Of a stretch of DNA of 64,000 nt, positions 53,925-63,402 are shown piece after piece. The notes beneath the pieces were generated by a model. That model searched no databases, had not been told where the DNA came from, and saw only the letters and a list, made by a program, of their open reading frames with translations. Within the stretch, counting starts at the first letter, position 1. Every line of letters starts with the position of its first letter. The DNA comes from Pseudoalteromonas luteoviolacea H33-S (GTDB taxonomy: Bacteria; Pseudomonadota; Gammaproteobacteria; Enterobacterales; Alteromonadaceae), in the NCBI RefSeq assembly GCF_001625695.1, contig NZ_AUXY01000052.1:1-64000 (forward strand), given 5' to 3'. Position numbers and translations under genes: made by a program.

Positions 53925-54206
53925 TTAGCCCCAGATCACCGATTTCGCACAAGAAAGGGATTGCTTTTGCTCAAATTGTGCTAATACGCTTTGTGTAAAG
54001 TTTTTCGCTATCCATGAAATAGAAGCTTTTCCACCTGTTGGTTCCGGTACCCAATTGGGAGCTTCTGTGCACCCTTTTATTTTTTGTACCATTTCACCGA
54101 AGAACTCTGCTACTTTTGGATTTGCTTCGCCTTTAAAGGTCAAATCCAATCCTGCGCCTTTGTAAAATGAGTTAATTGCTGCTTTGACTTTATCTTGTTC
54201 GGCCAT
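53925..54206 (-). CDS. Orphan cytoplasmic protein of 93 residues
   Basis: Unrecognised. ATG follows AAGGATTATTTTC. The product has no signal peptide; it is helical at first (DKVKAAINSFYKGAG, AEFFGEMVQKIKGC) then has PNWVPEPTGGKASISWIAKNF and ends with two Cys (SLSCAKSVIWG). It lies 38 bp upstream of the frameshifted exported-protein gene in the same direction and may be co-transcribed. Both sit beside the tRNA array, a common place for acquired DNA. Confidence 0.6.
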   Translation of the reverse strand: MAEQDKVKAAINSFYKGAGLDLTFKGEANPKVAEFFGEMVQKIKGCTEAPNWVPEPTGGKASISWIAKNFTQSVLAQFEQKQSLSCAKSVIWG

Positions 54207-54311
54207 GAAAATAATCCTTTATTCTTAACTAAGAATGAAAGAACATAACATGTCTATTTTTGGTTATAAATTGAGATTTAATAAAGATGTGATATTTAGA
54301 TGAGTTAAACA

Positions 54312-54396
<85 letters not shown>

Positions 54397-54425
54397 AATG
54401 TTTAATAATTATCTTTGAAGATAAT

Positions 54426-54500
54426 TGGCTGGAGTACCAGGATTTGAACCTGGGAATGGCGGGATCAAAACCCGCTGCCTTACCGCTTGGCGATACTCCA
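54426..54500 (-). tRNA. tRNA-Gln (anticodon TTG)
   Basis: Seventy-five bases with CCA; anticodon stem GCGGG/CCCGC with loop TTTTGAT; acceptor TGGAGTA / TACTCCA. Confidence 0.95.
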
Positions 54501-54538
54501 ACAGTGGTAGTTGATTATTTTAGTTCTTATCGAGAACA

Positions 54539-54623
<85 letters not shown>

Positions 54624-54645
54624 ATAGTGTTATCTCGTAAAGAGA

Positions 54646-54720
54646 TGGCTGGAGTACCAGGATTTGAACCTGGGAATGGCGGGATCAAAACCCGCTGCCT
54701 TACCGCTTGGCGATACTCCA
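54646..54720 (-). tRNA. tRNA-Gln (anticodon TTG)
   Basis: Same sequence as the other Gln copies; CCA encoded. It is directly followed (plus strand) by a degenerate Gln-like copy. Confidence 0.95.
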
Positions 54721-54743
54721 ACAACTATTTCAAATCTATTATG

Positions 54744-54841
54744 TTGAATCCAGGATTTGAATCTGGGGGTATATGAGTGAGGGATAAAAACCTCTCTCTT
54801 CTGCCCTTACCGCTTCCACTTCGTGTCGAGACGATACTCCA
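54744..54841 (-). pseudogene. Degenerate tRNA-Gln
   Basis: The first 10 bases TGGAGTATCG match the Gln tRNA, and so do AAGCGGTAAGG of the D arm and the T arm TTCAAATCCTGG. About 14 extra bases sit in the D arm, the anticodon arm is rebuilt (GAGAGAGG / CCTCACTC, loop TTTTTATC, anticodon position TTG changed to TTT) and the 3' acceptor strand no longer pairs. CCA is lost. It is therefore a pseudogene within the operon. Confidence 0.8.
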
Positions 54842-54879
54842 ACAAAGGTAGTCGATTATTTTAGTTCTTATCGAGAACA

Positions 54880-54964
<85 letters not shown>

Positions 54965-54993
54965 AATGTTTAATAATTATCTTTGAAGATAAT

Positions 54994-55068
54994 TGGCTGG
55001 AGTACCAGGATTTGAACCTGGGAATGGCGGGATCAAAACCCGCTGCCTTACCGCTTGGCGATACTCCA
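54994..55068 (-). tRNA. tRNA-Gln (anticodon TTG)
   Basis: 75 bases, CCA encoded, same as the other Gln copies. Confidence 0.95.
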
Positions 55069-55110
55069 ACAAAGGTAGTCAAAGTTGTTTTAGTTCAAAC
55101 TTTAAGAACA

Positions 55111-55195
<85 letters not shown>

Positions 55196-55217
55196 ATGTA
55201 TTTTCTTATAAAGAAAA

Positions 55218-55294
55218 TGGTGGCTATGCCCTGATTTGAACAGGGGACCCCATCATTATGAGTGATGTGCTCTAACCAGCTGAGCTACATAGCC
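55218..55294 (-). tRNA. tRNA-Met, elongator (anticodon CAT)
   Basis: 77 bases with CCA; acceptor GGCTATG / CATAGCC; anticodon loop CTCATAA. A fully paired first acceptor base pair (G-C) shows it is an elongator, not the initiator. Confidence 0.93.
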
Positions 55295-55296
55295 AT

Positions 55297-55371
55297 TGGC
55301 TGGAGTACCAGGATTTGAACCTGGGAATGGCGGGATCAAAACCCGCTGCCTTACCGCTTGGCGATACTCCA
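55297..55371 (-). tRNA. tRNA-Gln (anticodon TTG)
   Basis: 75 bases, CCA encoded; only 2 bp separate it from the Met tRNA. Confidence 0.95.
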
Positions 55372-55413
55372 ACAAAGGTAGTCAAAGTTGTTTTAGTTCA
55401 AACTTCAAGAACA

Positions 55414-55498
<85 letters not shown>

Positions 55499-55545
55499 AC
55501 ATTAGGGTAGTTAGTTTTAAAGTTGCTAATCAACTTGAAAAAGCA

Positions 55546-55622
55546 TGGTGGCTATGCCCTGATTTGAACAGGGGACCCCATCATTATGAGTGATGTGCTC
55601 TAACCAGCTGAGCTACATAGCC
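55546..55622 (-). tRNA. tRNA-Met, elongator (anticodon CAT)
   Basis: 77 bases, CCA encoded, same as the copy at 55218. First tRNA of the operon, downstream of the promoter at 55662-55690. Confidence 0.94.
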
Positions 55623-55661
55623 ATCTCTTTTTCGTTCATCACCATCGCTGGTGCGGGGCGT

Positions 55662-55690
55662 ATTATGCGTATATGCCCCCATGCCGTCAA
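55662..55690 (-). promoter_or_regulatory. Sigma-70 promoter of the tRNA operon
   Basis: Minus strand: TTGACG, 17-bp spacer, CATAAT, then a GC-rich discriminator ACGCCCCGC before the expected start. Such discriminators are typical of stable RNA promoters under stringent (ppGpp) control. The upstream side is A/T-rich (AAATTTTTTCGAAAAAA), which could act as an UP element. Confidence 0.75.
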
Positions 55691-55893
55691 CACCTTTTTT
55701 CGAAAAAATTTCGTATCACAGATTGTTTGCAGATAAATTAAGCGAAACGGCCTGTTTTTATACCAAAACAAACAGGAAAGTACAATTATCGACAACAACC
55801 AAGGTTAAAAAAATATAGGCATGCTTTGTACCTTTTAAGGTAAAAAGCGCAATAGGGGCGTTTTTGAATAGATAAAAGCGTCGAGCGGACACA

Positions 55894-55920
55894 AAAAAAG
55901 CCCTGAATGAGGGCTTTTTT
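55894..55920 (-). terminator. Rho-independent terminator after ychF
   Basis: AAAAAAGCCCT / AGGGCTTTTTT with a GAATG loop, 23 bp after the ychF stop; strong in both directions. Confidence 0.92.
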
Positions 55921-55942
55921 AGTCATTGTATAAGAGAGGTCA

Positions 55943-57034
55943 TTAAACGTTGAACAAGAAGTTCATTACGTCGCCATCTTTTACGATGTAATCCTTACCT
56001 TCTTGACGCATTTTACCTGCATCTTTTGCACCGCTTTCACCTTGGTATTCAATGTAGTCATCAAAACCAATTGTCTGTGCACGAATAAAACCACGCTCAA
56101 AGTCAGTGTGAATTTTACCAGCAGCTTGTGGTGCCGTTGCGCCAACAGGAATGGTCCAAGCGCGCACTTCTTTTACACCTGCAGTAAAGTAGGTTTGTAA
56201 TTTAAGAAGTTCGTAACCGCCGCGGATCACTAAGTTAAGACCTGGCTCTTCAAGACCAAGATCAGCCATGAACTCAAGCTTGTCTTCTTCTTCAAGTTCT
56301 GACAGCTCTGATTCAATCGCAGCACATACTGGGATCACAACCGCGTCTTCAGCAGCTGCAATTTCACGTACTTTGTCTAAGAATGGGTTGTTTTCGAAAC
56401 CATCTTCTGTGACGTTGGCGATATACATTGTCGGTTTGATCGTTAAGAAGTTAAGCGGTTTGATAGCAGCAAGTTCTTCTTTAGTTAGCTCTAAAGAACG
56501 CAGTGTTAGGCCTTCATCAAGGTGTGCTTTAACTTTTTCTAATACGTCGTTTTGGAATTTCGCTTCTTTATCGCCGCCTTTTGCTTTTTTAGCATTACGT
56601 TGTGCTGCGCGATCTGCAGCTTCCATATCTGATAAAACAAGCTCAGTATTGATAACGTCAATATCATCAGCAGGGTTAACTTGACCCGAAACGTGTACGA
56701 TATTTTCATCTTCAAAACAGCGAACAACATGGCCGATGGCATCTGTTTCGCGAATGTTCGCTAAGAACTGGTTACCAAGACCTTCGCCTTTTGAAGCGCC
56801 TTTTACCAGACCGGCAATATCAACAAATTCCATCGTTGTTGCGATGGTCTTTTGTGGGTTAACAATCGCAGCCAGTTGGTCTAGACGCGGATCCGGAACG
56901 GCAACAACGCCTGTGTTTGGTTCGATTGTACAAAACGGAAAGTTTGCGGCTTCGATCCCCGCTTTAGTTAATGCATTAAATAGGGTTGATTTACCAACGT
57001 TTGGTAAACCCACAATGCCACATTTAAAACCCAT
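55943..57034 (-). CDS. ychF: Redox-regulated ATPase YchF (OLA1 family)
   Basis: YchF is an Obg-related P-loop protein that prefers ATP and binds ribosomes. The 363-residue product has [15 protein letters not shown] (P-loop), [25 protein letters not shown] (G2/G3), an altered G4 typical of the ATP-preferring form, a coiled-coil insert ([23 protein letters not shown]) and a C-terminal TGS domain. ATG follows AAGG. Next to pth, the usual pair. Confidence 0.96.
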   Translation of the reverse strand: MGFKCGIVGLPNVGKSTLFNALTKAGIEAANFPFCTIEPNTGVVAVPDPRLDQLAAIVNPQKTIATTMEFVDIAGLVKGASKGEGLGNQFLANIRETDAIGHVVRCFEDENIVHVSGQVNPADDIDVINTELVLSDMEAADRAAQRNAKKAKGGDKEAKFQNDVLEKVKAHLDEGLTLRSLELTKEELAAIKPLNFLTIKPTMYIANVTEDGFENNPFLDKVREIAAAEDAVVIPVCAAIESELSELEEEDKLEFMADLGLEEPGLNLVIRGGYELLKLQTYFTAGVKEVRAWTIPVGATAPQAAGKIHTDFERGFIRAQTIGFDDYIEYQGESGAKDAGKMRQEGKDYIVKDGDVMNFLFNV

Positions 57035-57080
57035 AATTTTGAACCTTCAGTTAATCAAATTGTTGCCGTATAAAAATACT

Positions 57081-57665
57081 TTACGGCTTAAATGAATGTA
57101 GTCTGTTTTGTGCTTTTAACACACCGTCTTTCGCTAAAATTTCCATGCAACGAACCGCTTCATCAACGACCGCATCAATTTTTTCTTGGTCAGCTTTTGG
57201 TGCTTTACCCAATACCCAGCCCGTGACTTTGTCTCGGTGGCCCGGGTGACCAATGCCTATTCGCAAGCGCATAAATTCTTTATTATTGCCAAGCTTAGAA
57301 ATAATGTCTTTCAAGCCATTATGTCCACCATGACCACCGCCTTTTTTAATTTTGGCGATGCCAGGGTCCATATCCATTTCGTCATGTGCAACGAGAATGT
57401 TTTCAGCAGGAATTTTAAAAAAGTTTGCAAGGCTTGAGACCGCTTTGCCACTTAAATTCATATAAGTGGTGGGAATAAGCAATTTGAATTCTTGATTATT
57501 GATAAGTACTTTGCCCGTAAGGCCATGATACTTAGAGTCGGGTTTGAGAATGCAATTGTAGCGTTTTGCCAGTTCTTCTATGAACCACGCACCGGCATTG
57601 TGACGAGTGTTTGCATATTCGGGGCCTGGATTAGCCAGGCCCACAAGCATTTGAATATTATTCAA
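57081..57665 (-). CDS. pth: Peptidyl-tRNA hydrolase
   Basis: Pth recycles tRNAs from prematurely released peptidyl-tRNA. The 194-residue protein has the catalytic His in [14 protein letters not shown], and the substrate blocks [21 protein letters not shown] and [12 protein letters not shown]. The start is the TTG at 57665 behind AAGGTG, since the first ATG (MLVGLA) would remove the beginning of strand one. Position between rplY and ychF is conserved. Confidence 0.96.
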   Translation of the reverse strand: MNNIQMLVGLANPGPEYANTRHNAGAWFIEELAKRYNCILKPDSKYHGLTGKVLINNQEFKLLIPTTYMNLSGKAVSSLANFFKIPAENILVAHDEMDMDPGIAKIKKGGGHGGHNGLKDIISKLGNNKEFMRLRIGIGHPGHRDKVTGWVLGKAPKADQEKIDAVVDEAVRCMEILAKDGVLKAQNRLHSFKP

Positions 57666-57684
57666 GGTGTTAACACCTTAAAAA

Positions 57685-58293
57685 TTACTCAGCAGCTTCT
57701 TCAGCTTCTTCTTCAGAAGCAGCGCCTTTAGGAGCGTTTAAAGTAACAACAGCTTGGTCGTGGTCCGCACCTTTAGCTAGTTCTACTGAAACAACACCTG
57801 CAGGAAGTACAACGTCAGAAAGGTGTACAGTTGCACCTACTTCTAGCGCAGCAACATCAACTTCTACGAACTCAGGAAGTTGAGCTGGTAGACATGTGAT
57901 TTCGATTTCTGTTACGTGGTGAGCAACAGTGTTACCACCTTTAGTAGCAGCTTCTTCGTTGATGAAGTGTACTGGTACTTTAGTGTGGATCTTCTGAGAA
58001 GCATCAACACGTTGGAAGTCTAAGTGAGTGATCTTAGGCTTGTACGGGTGACGCTGGATGTCTTTAATGATAGCTTCAACAGACTCACCGCCAATGTTTA
58101 GCGTAAGGATGTGAGTGTAGAAACCTTCGTCTTCTTGCATGTGGATCACTTTGTTGTGATCTAGAGTAAGAGAAACAACTTCTTTGCCTGCACCGTAAAG
58201 GATAGCAGGAACTTTCTCAGCGCGACGTAGGCGGCGGCTCGCACCAGTACCTAATTCTACGCGTACTTCAGCGTCTAAAACGTATTGTGACAT
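57685..58293 (-). CDS. rplY: 50S ribosomal protein L25/general stress protein Ctc
   Basis: L25 binds 5S rRNA. The 202-residue product is the long CTC form: an N-terminal L25 domain ([31 protein letters not shown]) and a C-terminal TL5-like beta domain ([47 protein letters not shown]) with an acidic tail. The start MSQYVLD (58293) is behind GGAGAC; the upstream extension seen in frame is not used. Next to prs and pth. Confidence 0.95.
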   Translation of the reverse strand: MSQYVLDAEVRVELGTGASRRLRRAEKVPAILYGAGKEVVSLTLDHNKVIHMQEDEGFYTHILTLNIGGESVEAIIKDIQRHPYKPKITHLDFQRVDASQKIHTKVPVHFINEEAATKGGNTVAHHVTEIEITCLPAQLPEFVEVDVAALEVGATVHLSDVVLPAGVVSVELAKGADHDQAVVTLNAPKGAASEEEAEEAAE

Positions 58294-58451
58294 AACTGTC
58301 TCCAAAATATATAAAGTTAATAATGTCAGAAAACTCGCGACCAAATTTTCTGGCGTATACCTATCAAGCTGACAAATTTTGTCTGCCCAGTAGGTAAAAA
58401 AGGCGCGCTAATATAGCACTATCATGGCTAGATTAAAACCATTAGAGCAAT

Positions 58452-58479
58452 AAAAAAGCACCAAACGGTGCTTTTTTAT
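58452..58479 (-). terminator. Rho-independent terminator after prs
   Basis: AAAAAAGCACC / GGTGCTTTTTT with an AAAC loop, 17 bp past the prs stop. Confidence 0.92.
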
Positions 58480-58495
58480 TTAATCTTGCAATGAA

Positions 58496-59443
58496 TTAGT
58501 GTTCAAACATTGCCGAGATTGATTCTTCGTTGCTGATACGGCGAATAGTTTCTGCCATCATGTCAGCTAAGGTTAACACTTTAACCTTATCAATTGCGCG
58601 AAGCTCGTCAGACAATGGAATAGAGTCTGTTACGATCACTTCGTCGATAACTGAGTTACGTAAGTTCTCAGCAGCATTACCAGATAAAACTGGGTGCGTT
58701 GCATAAGCGAATACACGCTTAGCACCATGCTCTTTCAGTGCAGCAGCAGCTTTACATAAAGTGCCACCTGTATCAATCATATCGTCAACGATAATACAGT
58801 CACGGCCTTCTACGTCACCGATAATGTGCATTACTTGTGATACGTTCGCTTGAGGACGACGCTTGTCGATAATCGCAAGGTCTTTGTCGTCAAGTAGCTT
58901 TGCAATAGCACGCGCACGTACTACGCCACCAATGTCTGGTGAGACAACAACGACATCGTCGAAATCACGCTCTTTCATGTCTTCGATAAGTACAGGGCTA
59001 CCAAATACGTTATCTACTGGCACATCGAAGAAGCCTTGGATTTGTTCTGCATGTAGATCCACAGTTAATACGCGGTCAACACCTACACTTGATAGGAAGT
59101 CGGCTACTACTTTTGCAGTAATAGGCACACGTGCTGAACGAACGCGGCGGTCTTGACGTGCATAACCAAAATATGGGATTACTGCTGTGATACGACCAGC
59201 AGAAGCACGACGTAGTGCGTCAACCATAACGATAAGTTCCATCAGGTTATCGTTTGTTGGTGCACAAGTTGATTGAATAATAAAGACGTCTGAACCACGT
59301 ACATTTTCATTGATTTGAACGCTGATCTCACCGTCACTAAAACGGCCTACAACGGCATCACCTAACTCAATAAATAAACGTTTTGCAACTTTTTGAGCTA
59401 GCTCGGGTGTTGCGTTACCAGCGAAGAGCTTCATGTCGGGCAC
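58496..59443 (-). CDS. prs: Ribose-phosphate pyrophosphokinase
   Basis: Prs makes PRPP from ribose 5-phosphate and ATP for nucleotide, His and Trp synthesis. The 315-residue product starts with a GTG ([16 protein letters not shown]) behind GAGGAA, matching the E. coli length and start. It has the [23 protein letters not shown] and the PRPP loop [14 protein letters not shown]. The upstream in-frame ATG is rejected. Confidence 0.97.
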   Translation of the reverse strand: MPDMKLFAGNATPELAQKVAKRLFIELGDAVVGRFSDGEISVQINENVRGSDVFIIQSTCAPTNDNLMELIVMVDALRRASAGRITAVIPYFGYARQDRRVRSARVPITAKVVADFLSSVGVDRVLTVDLHAEQIQGFFDVPVDNVFGSPVLIEDMKERDFDDVVVVSPDIGGVVRARAIAKLLDDKDLAIIDKRRPQANVSQVMHIIGDVEGRDCIIVDDMIDTGGTLCKAAAALKEHGAKRVFAYATHPVLSGNAAENLRNSVIDEVIVTDSIPLSDELRAIDKVKVLTLADMMAETIRRISNEESISAMFEH

Positions 59444-59527
59444 GGTAGGGTTCCTCAGGCACTGAATTTTTGGACTAACATGCAAAGACTAAAATAGCAC
59501 AGTCGATACAGGCTAACTTAAACTAAT

Positions 59528-60382
59528 TTACTTCTCTTTGTTTAGCCACGTAGCTAATTGTTTGTGAGTGATTGACTCACTTGCACTTTTAGCTACAAAG
59601 CCTTGCCAAGATGACGGCATTTGCTGGAGTACACGCAGTGCTGTTTGCTCGTCATCAAAAACTGCAAAACAACAACTTCCAGTTCCTGTCATTCTTGACG
59701 GCGCATATTTTAGCAACCACGTCAGGGTCTTTTCAACCTCAGGGTAAAGCTTTTTAACTAACTCTTCGCAGTCATTGCGTGTATCGGCCATTTGCCAAGG
59801 CGTTTTTAGTTTGGCTGTACTGCGTGGTAAGTCCGGATCTGTGAACACTTTTAAGGTACTGACATGGACGCCTGGCGCGACCACCAAATACCATTTTTCA
59901 GGATAATCAAACGGGGTTAAAACTTCCCCAACACCTTGGGCTAGCGCGGTTTTACCATGAATAAATACTGGGACATCTGCACCGAGTTGCAATCCTATTT
60001 TTGCCAGTGCTTGCAGTGTAAGGTTGCATTCCCAAAGCGTGTTTAAAGCAAGTAGGGTCGTCGCTGCATCAGAAGAACCACCGCCCACTCCTCCGCCCAT
60101 AGGTAAGTGTTTCGTTAAATGTACGTTTACACCTTTTTTTACTGTTCGATGGGGTAAAAGTGCTTTGGCAGCTTTATAAATGAGGTTATCTTCATGATTG
60201 ATCCCTGCTACATCCCCCTCTATTTGGATGTCATCTTCTTCAATCAGCTCAAAACTAAGTTCGTCACCAAAGTCGAGCATAGTGAATAGACTTTCCAATT
60301 CATGGTAGCCATCTGCTCTGCGGTTATTGATATGTAAAAAAAGATTGAGCTTAGCGGGCGCTGTTAAAGTGAGTTTGGTCAT
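59528..60382 (-). CDS. ispE: 4-diphosphocytidyl-2-C-methyl-D-erythritol kinase
   Basis: IspE phosphorylates CDP-methylerythritol in the MEP pathway. The 284-residue GHMP kinase has PAKLNLFLHINNRRADGYHELESLF at the N terminus, the ATP loop MGGGVGGGSSDAATTLL and TGTGSCCFAVF near the end. Its ATG overlaps the lolB stop (TAATG), so translation is coupled. A 84-bp gap separates it from prs. Confidence 0.96.
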   Translation of the reverse strand: MTKLTLTAPAKLNLFLHINNRRADGYHELESLFTMLDFGDELSFELIEEDDIQIEGDVAGINHEDNLIYKAAKALLPHRTVKKGVNVHLTKHLPMGGGVGGGSSDAATTLLALNTLWECNLTLQALAKIGLQLGADVPVFIHGKTALAQGVGEVLTPFDYPEKWYLVVAPGVHVSTLKVFTDPDLPRSTAKLKTPWQMADTRNDCEELVKKLYPEVEKTLTWLLKYAPSRMTGTGSCCFAVFDDEQTALRVLQQMPSSWQGFVAKSASESITHKQLATWLNKEK

Positions 60383-60990
60383 TATGAGTCGAACTGCCAT
60401 GCATTAATTTGAATTTTGATTGTAATATCTTGATGTGCCAGTGTCAGCCTTGCAGGCAGTGTTAGCCCGTTGAAATTACGATATCGTTGATATTGGATTG
60501 TCCAAACTTTTCCTTGTTCGTCCTGCCAGCTTGCTTGTTGAATATTACCTGCGGCATCTAGCTCAAAACCCGCTTCAAAGCGTGTTGCGGTAAACCAGTT
60601 AGGTGCTTGTGTGATAGGTAATTGCCAACCACTGATACGATGAATAAGTGCAGCGCTTTCTGGTCCGGTATAAGACTTGCCATCTACGACCAGTTCACTA
60701 TATTGATCAAGTTCCATCATTTTTAAAACTTGAGTACCGATAAAGCTTGTTAAGGTGAGTGTTTGCTTATTAGCAGTATATTGCCAATTAAAGTTCACTG
60801 ACTGTCTGTCGTCGGGGGCTATGAAGGCAATTTTGCCACGCGCTTGCCATTTATTGAACTCGGCAAGGGTGTTTAGTGTTGCTTGTCCCTGAACTGGGTG
60901 CCGTGGTGATTGCGCACAGCCACCTAGAAATAAAAAAAACATGAGCAAAATCAAATGAAATTGTTTCAAATGAGGTTCCTTACTTTCCAT
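60382..60990 (-). CDS. lolB: Outer-membrane lipoprotein receptor LolB
   Basis: LolB takes lipoproteins from LolA and inserts them into the outer membrane. The 202-residue product starts at MESKEPHLKQF (60990), with lipoprotein signal HLILLMFFLFLGGC, lipobox LGGC and +2 Ala. Mature blocks WQARGKIAFIAPDDRQSVNFNW and WTIQYQRY fit LolB. Divergent from hemA with 62 bp between. Confidence 0.93.
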   Translation of the reverse strand: MESKEPHLKQFHLILLMFFLFLGGCAQSPRHPVQGQATLNTLAEFNKWQARGKIAFIAPDDRQSVNFNWQYTANKQTLTLTSFIGTQVLKMMELDQYSELVVDGKSYTGPESAALIHRISGWQLPITQAPNWFTATRFEAGFELDAAGNIQQASWQDEQGKVWTIQYQRYRNFNGLTLPARLTLAHQDITIKIQINAWQFDS

Positions 60991-61052
60991 ATTCGATTGA
61001 TTTTTGGTAAAATTGGCCGCTTTAAAGCAGGGCTTGGGCAACACTGGCATTT

Positions 61053-62309
61053 ATGACCATCATCGCACTTGGTATTAATCACAAAACCGCTTCCGTCGAA
61101 TTACGTGAAAAAGTCGCTTTTTCACCCGAGCAATTGTCTCGTGCTTTGGAGCAGCTCAATCAGTTAACAGAGTTTCATGAATCTGTGATTGTGTCTACCT
61201 GTAACCGTACCGAAATCTATTGTAGCCTCGACAATGCTAATTCCCAAGCGCTTCTCGGTTGGTTGGCAAATTTCCATGATATCTCCCAGCAAGAGCTAGC
61301 GGACAATGTGTATATTCATCAAAATCAAGACGCTGTAAATCACTTAATGCGAGTCGCATGCGGTTTGGATTCATTGGTGTTAGGTGAACCGCAAATTCTT
61401 GGCCAGATAAAGCAAGCTTATAATAGCTCTAAGCATCATCATGTGATCCAGCCCATGTTTGAGCGCTTATTTCAAAAAACCTTCTCGGTTGCAAAGCAAG
61501 TGCGAACGGAAACAGAGATTGGTGCCAGTGCGGTATCTGTTGCTTATGCTGCGGTGAATTTAGCTAAACATATCTATGGCAAGCTGGATAAAACAAAGGT
61601 GTTGTTGATCGGGGCAGGTGAAACCATCGAGTTAGTTGCTAAGCATTTGTCTCAACATCATCCACAGCACATTACCGTTGCAAACCGAACGATTGAACGT
61701 GCTAAAAATCTCGCCGAGGAAATTGGCGGGGATGTCATCTCTCTTGCTCAGCTACCAGATGAATTACAGCATGCTGATATCGTGATAAGCTCTACAGCAA
61801 GTACTTTACCGATAATTGGTAAAGGGGTGGTAGAACAAGCATTAAAGCAAAGAAAGTATCGTCCTATGTTGTTTGTTGATATTGCAGTGCCAAGGGACAT
61901 TGAAAGCCAAGTTAATGAACTGGATGCTGCCTATTTATATACGGTTGATGACTTACAAACCATCGTTAATGAAAACATCGCAAGTCGCGAGCAGGCGGCA
62001 ACACAAGCACAGGCGATCATTGATGATAAAACCAGAGAGTTTGCAGATTGGCAGCGCTCTTTAAAATCAGTTGATGTTATTCGCCAGTACAGAACATCAG
62101 CACAAGAAATAAAATTAGAGCTCGTGGAAAAGGCTGTAAATCAGCTACAATCGGGTAAAGATTCAGAAAAAGTCTTGCTTGAATTAGCAAATAAGCTAAC
62201 CAACCGACTCACGCACGCCCCAACGCATGCCATTCAAAAAGCTGCAAAAGAAGGGGATACAGAGAGATTAATGGTGCTTAAGCAGGCATTAGGTATTGAA
62301 CAGGAATAA
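61053..62309 (+). CDS. hemA: Glutamyl-tRNA reductase
   Basis: HemA reduces glutamyl-tRNA to glutamate 1-semialdehyde, the first step of C5 haem synthesis. The 418-residue product has GINHKTASVELREK, the catalytic Cys in VSTCNRTEIY, GLDSLVLGEPQILGQIK and the NADPH fold LLIGAGETIELVAKHL. It precedes prfA by 7 bp; hemA-prfA-prmC is the standard order. Confidence 0.97.
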   Translation: MTIIALGINHKTASVELREKVAFSPEQLSRALEQLNQLTEFHESVIVSTCNRTEIYCSLDNANSQALLGWLANFHDISQQELADNVYIHQNQDAVNHLMRVACGLDSLVLGEPQILGQIKQAYNSSKHHHVIQPMFERLFQKTFSVAKQVRTETEIGASAVSVAYAAVNLAKHIYGKLDKTKVLLIGAGETIELVAKHLSQHHPQHITVANRTIERAKNLAEEIGGDVISLAQLPDELQHADIVISSTASTLPIIGKGVVEQALKQRKYRPMLFVDIAVPRDIESQVNELDAAYLYTVDDLQTIVNENIASREQAATQAQAIIDDKTREFADWQRSLKSVDVIRQYRTSAQEIKLELVEKAVNQLQSGKDSEKVLLELANKLTNRLTHAPTHAIQKAAKEGDTERLMVLKQALGIEQE

Positions 62310-62316
62310 AATTTAG

Positions 62317-63402
62317 ATGAAAGAGTCTGTCTATCGTAAGTTAGAAACCCTTGTTGAGCGTCATGAAGAAGTAGAGGCGATGCTAGGCGATCCAGAAGTG
62401 ATTGGCGATCAGAACCGCTTTCGCGCACTTTCTAAAGAGTACTCAGAGCTTGAAGATGTTGTAAAAACATTTACTGCTTATCAGCAAGCACAAGAAGATG
62501 TTGCTACAGCAGAAGAGATGCTAAAGGATTCAGATCCTGATATGCGTGAAATGGCGCAAGAAGAATACAAAGAAGCCAAAGCGGCGATTGTTGAGTTAGA
62601 AGATCAGCTACAAGTATTGATGCTGCCAAAAGATCCAAAAGACGATAACAATGTCTACCTAGAAGTACGTGCGGGTACCGGTGGTGATGAGGCTGCTATT
62701 TTTGCGGGTGACTTGTTCCGTATGTACAGCCGTTATGCTGAAACGCAAAAGTGGCAAGTAGAGGTCGTAAGCGCTAACGAGGGGGAACACGGCGGTTATA
62801 AAGAAGTCATCGCCAATATTAAAGGTGATGGGGTGTACGGCAAGCTGAAGTTTGAGTCAGGCGCGCACCGTGTACAACGTGTTCCAGAGACGGAATCACA
62901 AGGTCGTGTTCATACATCAGCGTGTACTGTTGCTGTGATGGCTGAAATCCCTGAGGCAGAAGCGATTGAGATTAACCCTTCAGATCTAAAGGTTGATACT
63001 TTTAGAGCGTCAGGTGCCGGTGGTCAGCACGTTAACAAAACAGACTCGGCAATTCGTATAACCCACATTCCAACAGGTGTTGTTGTTGAATGTCAGGACG
63101 AGCGTTCTCAGCATAAAAACCGTGCTAAAGCGCTATCTGTACTCGGTGCGCGACTACAGCAGGCTGAAGACGAAAAGCGTCAAGCGGCTGAGGCGAGCGA
63201 GCGTCGCAACTTAGTGGGTAGTGGAGACCGCTCTGAGCGCATTCGTACTTATAACTATCCTCAAGGTCGTATCACGGATCACCGTATCAATTTAACTTTA
63301 TACCGTTTAAATGAAGTAGTTGGTGGTGAGCTAGGCGCGATTATTGACCCGCTTCTTCTTGAGCACCAAGCAGACCTATTGGCTGCGATGGGTGATGACT
63401 AA
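62317..63402 (+). CDS. prfA: Peptide chain release factor 1
   Basis: RF1 ends translation at UAA and UAG. The 361-residue product has the stop-recognition region with the PVT-equivalent [18 protein letters not shown] segment, the catalytic GGQ in [19 protein letters not shown] and the tail region [23 protein letters not shown] is 7 bp after hemA. It is the substrate of PrmC, encoded next. Confidence 0.97.
   Translation: MKESVYRKLETLVERHEEVEAMLGDPEVIGDQNRFRALSKEYSELEDVVKTFTAYQQAQEDVATAEEMLKDSDPDMREMAQEEYKEAKAAIVELEDQLQVLMLPKDPKDDNNVYLEVRAGTGGDEAAIFAGDLFRMYSRYAETQKWQVEVVSANEGEHGGYKEVIANIKGDGVYGKLKFESGAHRVQRVPETESQGRVHTSACTVAVMAEIPEAEAIEINPSDLKVDTFRASGAGGQHVNKTDSAIRITHIPTGVVVECQDERSQHKNRAKALSVLGARLQQAEDEKRQAAEASERRNLVGSGDRSERIRTYNYPQGRITDHRINLTLYRLNEVVGGELGAIIDPLLLEHQADLLAAMGDD

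Larger units (their letters stand above)
55623..55942. other. Leader of the tRNA operon and 3' region of ychF
   Basis: No gene in this 320-bp stretch. From left to right it holds the tRNA operon promoter (55662-55690), an AT-rich upstream segment with a small palindrome TACCTTTTAAGGTA (55831-55844), and the ychF terminator (55894-55920). Confidence 0.7.
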
